NCBI GenBank assembly: GCA_002105175.1 | Contig: MCGE01000017.1 | Span: 124,001 to 188,000, forward strand | From: Absidia repens | Taxonomy: Eukaryota > Mucoromycota > Mucoromycetes > Mucorales > Cunninghamellaceae | Length of the DNA: 64,000 bases | Reading direction: 5' to 3' | Part shown: piece after piece, positions 57,516 through 64,000 of the stretch | Numbering within the stretch: position 1 is the stretch's first letter | How the letters are laid out: the number at the start of each line of letters is the position of its first letter | Position numbers and translations under genes: made by a program | The notes under the pieces: model-generated | What the model was told of the DNA's origin: nothing | Databases searched by the model: none | What the model saw: only the letters and a program-made list of their open reading frames with translations

Positions 57516-59233
57516 ATGGCTAGGTTGATTCGATTAACCTATTACCTTGTAGCTCTTTTATTTTTTCTAATCCTATCCATTGTCGCTTTATCAAGATACC
57601 AGTTGGTCAATACTGTGCCCACCCCTTCCACCAAGGTAACTAAGACACCCATTCAGTTTGATACGAAATACCTCTCTTGGCTTCCTCATGGGTAAGTAAA
57701 AATTAGACATGAGGTTTTGCTACCTTTTTACTTGACTAACTTTCCTCACACATTTTTTTTTATTTACGTATCTCAAGTGAATTTACAGATCAACATGAAG
57801 CCTTTAGAAATGCAGTGCAACTTGGAAAGGAGTTGAACCGTACTGTGATTGCACCCATGCTTCGTCTTGGCAAACCCCTGGCTTGGCAACCTTTTGAGCA
57901 AATGGCTCAGACTTACTCAACGTTACAAAATAAACAGCTCATCCGCCAAAAATGTACGGAATTAGCGGTGGTTACCAATGACCAGACTTGTATTACCCTG
58001 AATGATTGGACAGAAATTCCATGGTCTAGTCTTTTTGATTTGGATGCAATCTCAACTGAATTTGGTATTCCTATCATTGAACGCACTCATGGGCATGGTT
58101 GGGGTTTGGATGAAACTAGTGAAAATGTCATGGGCTCTATAACGGATACGGTGGTGATAGATGTCTTGACTTTTATGGAAAACAGCACTTTTTACAGCCA
58201 ACACCAGCAACGGCAGTGGGATGGATTATTTGGGCGACAGTCATCTCAACGTATATTAAATCAACCGACTCAAGACAAAAACAAATTACCTCTGAAAACA
58301 GTGATTCGTCCTCAACAATGGAAAGACGTGGATCAACGACAATATATTCAATTTGGTGCCTTGTCATCTACCCCGCGATATCAATTACATTCAACACCGC
58401 AACAACAAGCTCTTCGCAAAGCTCTCAGTCGACATCTTTTTGTTAGTCCCAATCAAATGGCACCACTGAAATATCAAGCGGACCAGGTGATTGCAACGTT
58501 AGGTGGTGTGAATCATTTTAGCAGCTTACGGCTGAATCTGGCTAAGGTGATTGCCTTGGATGCTCGGGTGAATAAGGATGCAACTGGAGCCCCGATAACA
58601 ACAATGGATGATTTGGATGTGCAGACACAAAAAGAACTGATGGATGCCGTGGTATTGGAAGTATTCGGTGATATTCCTATCAATCAAGCCGTCTCTGCTG
58701 CCATGCCAGTCAATCCTGATTCCACCCTCGCAAGGATTTTATTACAACAACAACCATCATCGTCACCACAGGAACGTCGACAATTACTGGATGCTTGCAT
58801 CGACTACCGTCAAAATATCGAAGAACGTTATCCCATCTACTATCTTGTCAATGATCACATACCATCACCAGCCTCTCAACCTGATACCTATGGACCTTTA
58901 CTATCCTTCTTTCCATGTCTATTCACCAAGAGTGACATGAAGCATTGGGGTAAACTGGATATGTCAACTTGGATTTCTTCCTCTCCTGTATTACAAGATA
59001 TTGGTGTGGACTACGAAAAAATGCTTGATCCTATGTTGGATATTCTTATTTCTGGTCAAGGTATAAATATCACGATAATGAATGTTTCACTATTTGCATG
59101 AATTTTATTTAAACCCTTTTTGTTTGTTGTAGGTTATTCATTTTTTGAAGTACCCAATTCACCTCTCACTCGCTTTATGAGTTGGCAAAGGCGTTCGCCT
59201 AGTAGCAATAATAGTTTAGCACCATCCTCCTAG
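57516..59233 (+). CDS. O-fucosyltransferase-like type II membrane protein
   Basis: Predicted Golgi/ER protein related to fungal O-fucosyltransferase-like (GT65/GT68-like) proteins. Exons: 57516-57691, 57778-59060, 59133-59233; 1560 nt, 519 aa. Residues 5-27 (IRLTYYLVALLFFLILSIVAL) form a signal anchor. The entry motif YLSWLPHGEFTDQHEAFRNAVQLGKELNRTVIAPMLRLG matches the nucleotide-sugar-binding start of this group (typically PxGxFxNQ...LANALxLAxxLNRTLVLPP). The middle is a divergent Rossmann-like region with KYQADQVIATLGGVNHFSSLRLN. The C-terminus contains VLQDIGVDYEKMLDPMLDILISGQGYSFFEVPNSPLTRFMSW, which resembles the acceptor-site end of the family. The exact acceptor substrate, and whether fucose is used, is unknown. 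Confidence 0.72.
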
Positions 59234-59545
59234 TTTATTGTATCCATTATTTTTATTTAACATCCCTACTCTTCGCTATTTTTGTATATATATATTTACA
59301 TTTTTACATTTTTTATATTTTTTATCCATATTGATTCACAATGCAAAGCATCTGAAAAAACTTAACATCGGCGTTTGAAATAAAAACCATGATACAGGGA
59401 TTTGATTCAAGTTTCTTTTTTTTTTTTGTTACTCCATACCCTTGTTTTGAAACACATCCATGACAAAAACCACTAGAAAAACATCGAAACGACGCTCTTT
59501 CTCTTCTTATTTATCATCTTTATCACTTGTACATACAATCCCACC
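59234..59545. other. Short intergenic region
   Basis: 312 bp with T-rich sequence; a (TA)n-like stretch at 59284-59296 and a T12 run at 59417-59428. It serves as the 3' flank of one gene and the promoter of the next. Confidence 0.45.
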
Positions 59546-61455
59546 ATGTATCAACGATTACCTTCTTTACTGAACCCAGCGGTGAGAACCACCATTAGAC
59601 ACAATACTATTCAACAACGTGCCACCACCATTCGATCCTATGCTACACATCAAGAACAAGATCCCAAGCCCACGAGCAGCTCGACTCCTCTTATAGTGGG
59701 TGGACTTTTGGTTTTGGGTGGACTTGTTTACTATTCCAGTAGTAGAGGTAGGAATAGCACCATACTGACCGATTTTATGCTGTGATTTATATTAATATGC
59801 CTGTTCTTTTTATAATAGACCCAAGTCATGTTAAAAAGTCTCCCGACCCCAGCGATGTTACCTTCCAGAAATTTCAAAAAGAAGCAGATCAATTCATTGA
59901 AGGTCGTCGCGATGCTTCTGGTGCTATCAATGTCCAAGATCAACCCTCCTCCACTGTTGTGAACGAACTCTCCAACCAGACTGCGCATCCGGTGGCAACC
60001 AAGAAGAATGCTTATGTTGACCCAAGAACTCTCGCCCAACAAACTGGACAACCCAAACCTGCACCTGCTTTCAATGGCGCTCACAACGATCCACAATCTC
60101 TCTCAAATGCAACAGCTAAATTACAGACTCAACCGGTTCTTAGCGGCGGCAAACGACAAGACATTGGAGGTGCAGATGCTGGCGGACGTGGGGCGGCAGC
60201 AGGAATTCAAACCCGAGACACTTCTACCTCTGATGAACCCATTAGCGTATCATTGTCTCGCGTTCCGACCGATCTCAAGGAAGGTGCACAAGAAAAATGG
60301 GACCATGTGAAACAAAATGTGGACAATCAACAGCAACGAATGCAAGACGCCGTTGATCGAACAGTACAATCGGTAGAAGATGGAGCTCGTGACATCAAGA
60401 ACAAGGCTGAATCGGAATGGGAATACATCACATCGAAGGCGGCAGAAGATGCGCGCTCTGCCCAGCGCTCGGCGGAATCGGCGGCGGACTCTGTACATCA
60501 GTCAGCTTTGGACGCCAAACATAGTGTGCAATCTACTATGAACCGCGCATCCGCTGCTGCTTCTGAAAAGGCCAACCAAGCGGAACAAGCCATACATGAC
60601 ACCAATGCCCAGGTCAAGGGAGAACTGAACCAGTGGTCAACGGATGCATCCAACAAGGCAGAGGACATCAAAAACGAGGCAAACGCCAAGTGGAACCGAC
60701 TTTCAACAGATGCAAGCAACAAGGCCGAAGATGCCAAAGACCAAGTGAATGCAACATTGAATGAAGCAAGCAACAAGGCCGAAGACACCAAGAACCAAGC
60801 CAATACTACCTGGAATCGATGGTCGACTGATGCAAGCAACAAGATGGAAGAAGCCAAGGACGAAGCGACTGGTCAGTGGAACCGGTGGTCAACTGATGCG
60901 GCCAATAAGGTACAGGATGTCAAGAATGAGGCGGATGCCGAGCTGAATCGCTGGTCTAGGGATGCACGTGAAAAGGAAGAAGACATCAGGAAGGGTCTGG
61001 ACCAATGGTCAACCGATATAAGCAACAAAACACAAGACGCGAAGAACGAAGCCAACGCCACTTTAAACCGATGGTCGACTGATGCAAGTAACAAGGCAGA
61101 AGGCGTCCGACGAGATGTGAATCAGTGGTCCGATGATGCGGGGAAAAAGGTCGACCAAGTCCGGGATGACTGGAATGAACTATCCACAGAAGCAAGAACC
61201 AAGGCTGAAAAGCTCAAGAACCAAGCCCGGGATGATTGGAATGAACTCTCAGCAGATGCAAGGAAAAAATTGGAAAAGGAAACCGACGAAGCAAAATCAA
61301 GTTGGAATATCTTTTCAAGCAAGGTGGATGACAAGGTAGAAGAAGCAAAGGATCAAGCCAAGGATGCTTACGATGGTGCGCAGTCTGAATTCAACCGGGT
61401 GGAACACAATACTCGACAAAAAGCTCGTGATGTCAAGGAATCAATGCAGCGTTAG
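59546..61455 (+). CDS. Mitochondrial membrane-anchored protein with 22/18-residue amphipathic repeats (LEA/apolipoprotein-like)
   Basis: No named family recognised. Exons 59546-59747 and 59819-61455; 1839 nt, 612 aa, with no cysteine seen. Residues 1-36 are a matrix-targeting presequence: Arg/Ser/Thr-rich with no acids, ending RSYATHQEQD, where cleavage near Y-A is likely. Residues 48-63 (PLIVGGLLVLGGLVYY) form one membrane helix. After a disordered linker, residues about 240-340 are Ala/Gln/Lys/Glu-rich helix. Residues about 340-588 contain 12 tandem units, eight of 22 and four of 18 residues, on the plan W/L-S-T-D-A-S-N-K-A-E-D-x-K-N-E-A-N-A-x-W/L-N-R. The 11-residue sub-period is that of LEA group 3, apolipoprotein and synuclein helices. 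Inferred role: membrane-surface or stress (desiccation/heat) protection of mitochondria, or cristae/lipid association. Confidence 0.78.
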
Positions 61456-63023
61456 AAATTTAGTTGATATGTACTGGTTTAGTTTTATATTTATTTAGTT
61501 AATAGATATTCTTTTATATTATCATTCTTCAATTTTTTCGACAAATAAAGCACCTTTTTTCCCTCTATTCACTTTTTTTTTTTATCACGACGTATGCTAT
61601 GAATACTGTATTTTTAGTTGCTGGTGGGTTTGTTTACATTCATGCATGGTATCTTCAATATCATATGATATCAATATTTATATGATATCGTAGTATTTGA
61701 AGTGACGTATAGTGTTCGTTTCTCAGTCATTTATAGTTTTTAGGTCAATTATTCTGAAACAGGATACGAGTAGATACCAAGTTTTATTAATATATTAAAA
61801 AGAGCATTATATATATATATATATAAAAAAGGCTTTTTATGTTAAAAATGACTCAAACAACGATATAATTGATACTCGACCAAAAATTAAGATGCAAAAA
61901 TATAATAATGAAAAGGTAAATTATGTATGAAGCAGTTCAGCAACAAATAAACCAAGCATTCATTACTGTAATGTTCAATATTCAATTTTAAAACATTTTT
62001 GCATTTCAATAGTATGTGATATGAGACTAGCAGACTGTCTTTGGGGTTTCAAGGGGGGGGTAATCATGACGGATGAACTAGAAAGCAAATATTTACTAAA
62101 AGACTTAAACAGCGGTAATTGCAATTTTGCTTACAATACAGTGGGTCAGAGTATGGTTAATAAAAAAGCACATTTTATTAAAGCATATCAGTATATACTA
62201 AAACTAAAGACGAGGGGTTCATTGCAGTAAGGGATTTAATGGGATGATGTACTGGAGGTACGATGGGGGAGACTAATTTGAAGTCTGAAGAAAGAACGAT
62301 ATAAATCTAAAGGAATGGCTGTAAAATAGGTCCTTATATATTGTACAAGGAATGAGAAAAGACAAAAGGGTGTCTTTTTTATCATATTTTATTTTTATTG
62401 AAAAGAACGATGAACAACATTAATCAAACGAGGTTGATGCAAGTAAAGAAAAAGAATCTATTGAGCAAAACATGAGGGAGACTAATGGGAAATATTTTAT
62501 TGAATAAGTAAAAATAAACATATTTTATTCATATACAGATACAAACTATGGACAAACTAACACTAAACTAAGCTAATGAAGGCTCCAAAAAGTAAAACTA
62601 ACGGTGGACCAAAATCCTGAATCCAAATTGAGAGTGTTTCCCTATGCATCTTGCATTCCCTGAGCTGAAACCCCTTCTAAACTAGACTTGGCACTATTCT
62701 AAGTCCAACATATTTCCACTCTGGTCACAATCATGAAGAAAAAGTAATGAAAAAAAAAAAAATTATTCAAGAAGAGAGCCGAAAAAAAATAAAAAGAGCG
62801 GGAGAAAGAACTAAATATTTCACGTGGGCGGGATTTAATTTTTTTTTTTTTTTTTTTTTGAAGGTTGAGCGTAGTTAGCAATACTTTCGCATTCTGGCAT
62901 GGGATTTCGAAAAGCACAAATGGAGCGTGAATTTATTATATACAATTTCAAATATAAATAAAATAAGCTACACTAAACTAAGATAAAATAAATAAAGCGA
63001 GCGATAAAGGATAGAAATATAAT
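61456..63023. other. Intergenic region with repeat copy E
   Basis: 1.6 kb between convergent genes. It holds the AATAAAG signal of the repeat-protein gene (61544), a (TA)n run at 61809-61824, and repeat copy E (62040-62845). A T18 run lies at 62841-62858, followed by the 3' flank of the exchanger gene. No gene. Confidence 0.55.
62040..62845 (-). repeat. Dispersed repeat family, copy E
   Basis: Closest relative of copy A at the low-coordinate end: CAGTGGGTCAGAGTATGGTTAATAAAAAAGCAC at 62140 against the same string with small changes at 3153. Family blocks follow: ATTTTATTAAAGCATATCAG (62168), GGTACGATGGGGGAGACTAAT (62256), GGCTCCAAAAAGTAAAACTAACGGTGG (62580 on), GAGCTGAAACCCCTTCTAAACTAG (62662 on) and the head TTTCACGTGGGCGGGATTTA (62817-62836), where the tRNA-like part is cut off by a T18 run. 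Confidence 0.8.
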
Positions 63024-63507
63024 CTACATGATAACAGGGGCACCAATCAAAACACTTGTTTCTGAGAAGGGCGGAATAAAATAAAATGCAAATAAGAGGA
63101 CTACATAACTAAGCATCAAAATGGATCCCTTGAAGTAGTTCGCTTTTCCTTCTTGATAAGTGTAAGTCAATAAAAATACAGAAAACACCACAGTAATCAC
63201 ATCCCACCGAGGGAACACTAAACTAGAAGCGCCATGATCACGTAAAGGTAATAAAAATAACATGTTTATAATGTGCTTCCATTTCCATTTAGTGCGTGTT
63301 TCGTTATTCTTACCTGAATGTGTATCTAGCCAATTCTTCTTTTCCGTAGTTAAACCAATACGAGAATGCCACCATGGACGGAATCTGAAGTAAACAAACT
63401 TGCAATGCATACGCTGATCCAATTTCCAGACTATAGTTATGAAAATCAAAAATATGGTTGAGTGAATACTTCTCTGTTTGCTTGTTTCATTTACTCTTAT
63501 ATTTCTT

Positions 63508-63545
<38 letters not shown>

Positions 63546-64000
63546 ATTACCTAAGGACCGCGTTTCCGTTGAGAGCAAACGAAATGGCATTCATGAACTC
63601 AGTGATGTTAGGTACCTATAATCAAATACTATTTAGTCAGATATCACTATTTCGTTTTTCGATTTACCAATGCAAAAAGAGTCAGTCCCAAGAATTTTTC
63701 ATCTACCGCCAAGTTTTCCATGACCAAATCCACGGTATCCACAAGGATTTCCGCAATGATTGAATAAAGAATTGTGCAGATACAAAGAATTGTAAAACTT
63801 TTAACTTTACTCCAGTTTGGTGAGTCGTGTCCAGCCAATTCTTCGTCATCATCCTCTTCATCTGGTTCTTTGGCGTGTATGAAAGCTGTGACGGCTGCTG
63901 GCGAAGATCCTGTCAAAGATGTTGATGGTGCCGGTTCAGACGTTGATGTGGCCAGAGAAGGTCGACTAGGAAGTGGAGACTTACCAATCGCATGATTACC
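63024..64000 (-). CDS. Cation/H+ exchanger, VNX1/CAX type (5' part beyond the window)
   Basis: C-terminal half of a multi-spanning vacuolar/endomembrane cation/proton antiporter of the CaCA superfamily; yeast Vnx1 exchanges Na+/K+ for H+. Visible exons: 64000-63668 (open at the edge), 63615-63551, 63430-63314, 63222-63024. The cytosolic loop (GKSPLPSRPSLATS...AKEPDEEDDDEELAGH) precedes the second exchanger half: AEILVDTVDLVMENL, then LFALVPNITEFMNAISFALNGNAVLSLEIGSAYALQVCLLQIP. The last stretch has the alpha-2-like Glu-Phe/Asn-Ala and Glu-Ile-Gly-Ser ion-binding motifs. The C-terminus FPRWDVITVVFSVFLLTYTYQEGKANYFKGSIL and a last helix ending in GAPVIM match Vnx1-like proteins rather than short CAX members. 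The intron 63431-63550 contains an A32 (coding-strand T32) tract. Confidence 0.87.
63512..63543. repeat. Pure A32/T32 tract in an intron
   Basis: A32 on the plus strand, T32 on the coding strand, a few bases after the donor of the exchanger intron 63431-63550. It is one of about ten homopolymers longer than 20 bases in the window. Confidence 0.9.

Noticed and set aside
1..64000. CRISPR arrays, prokaryotic operons or a biosynthetic gene cluster
   Set aside because: Spliceosomal introns throughout, no direct-repeat/spacer pattern, and neighbouring genes belong to unrelated housekeeping functions.

Overview
The window is eukaryotic nuclear DNA, most likely from an early-diverging filamentous fungus of the Mucoromycota (Mucorales-like). 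Genes are compact and intron-rich, with introns mostly of 60-110 nt, GTAAGT-type donors and TAG/CAG acceptors. Flanks are AT-rich and full of pure A:T homopolymers, and regulatory proteins carry long Ser/Pro/Gln-rich stretches. The gene set is fungal (creC/WDR20, AMN1-like, HAL4/SAT4-like kinase, Rlm1/MEF2-type MADS protein, SIP5, VNX1-like exchanger). The genus is an inference; no rRNA or barcode is present.

Layout. 0.2-13.4 kb, minus strand: JIP5/WDR55 (ribosome biogenesis), an FYRN/FYRC chromatin protein resembling TBRG1, a HAL4/SAT4-like kinase with a polyglutamine insertion, and a bHLH transcription factor. 13.4-18.6 kb is gene-poor and repeat-rich around one small cysteine-rich secreted protein. 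18.6-28.0 kb: a TauD-like dioxygenase (plus), then on the minus strand proteasome beta-5, an AMN1-like leucine-rich-repeat protein and a 12-exon alpha/beta-hydrolase-tyrosine phosphatase fusion whose hydrolase nucleophile is alanine. 28.5-34.0 kb, plus: creC/WDR20 and a MADS-box factor. 34.6-44.1 kb: SIP5 (minus), an FkbM-type methyltransferase, an SR-protein kinase, a Ser/Tyr/Arg-rich protein with a GC-AG intron, and a TXNDC17-type thioredoxin (minus). 46.2-61.5 kb, plus: BUD32, SEC31, the PIG-P subunit, glutamine synthetase, an O-fucosyltransferase-like membrane protein and a mitochondrial repeat protein. The right edge cuts a VNX1/CAX-type cation exchanger (minus).

These are scattered, mostly housekeeping genes rather than a pathway cluster, and no operon-like organisation is seen. 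The accessory content is in the spacers: at least eight copies of one dispersed 0.3-1.4 kb repeat family. Its best copies share a CACGTG/GGGCGGGATTTGAA block that reads as a tRNA-like B box on the other strand, plus recurring TTTTATTGAAGCATA modules (AATAAA on the other strand).

Exon joining gives lengths divisible by three in 18 of the 21 spliced or single-exon genes checked. Three conserved genes (SIP5, SR kinase, SEC31) are each exactly one base short, at places where the protein similarity jumps frame. That points to single-base deletions, real or from sequencing. All identifications come from reading translated exons and recognising family motifs; no database search was possible.
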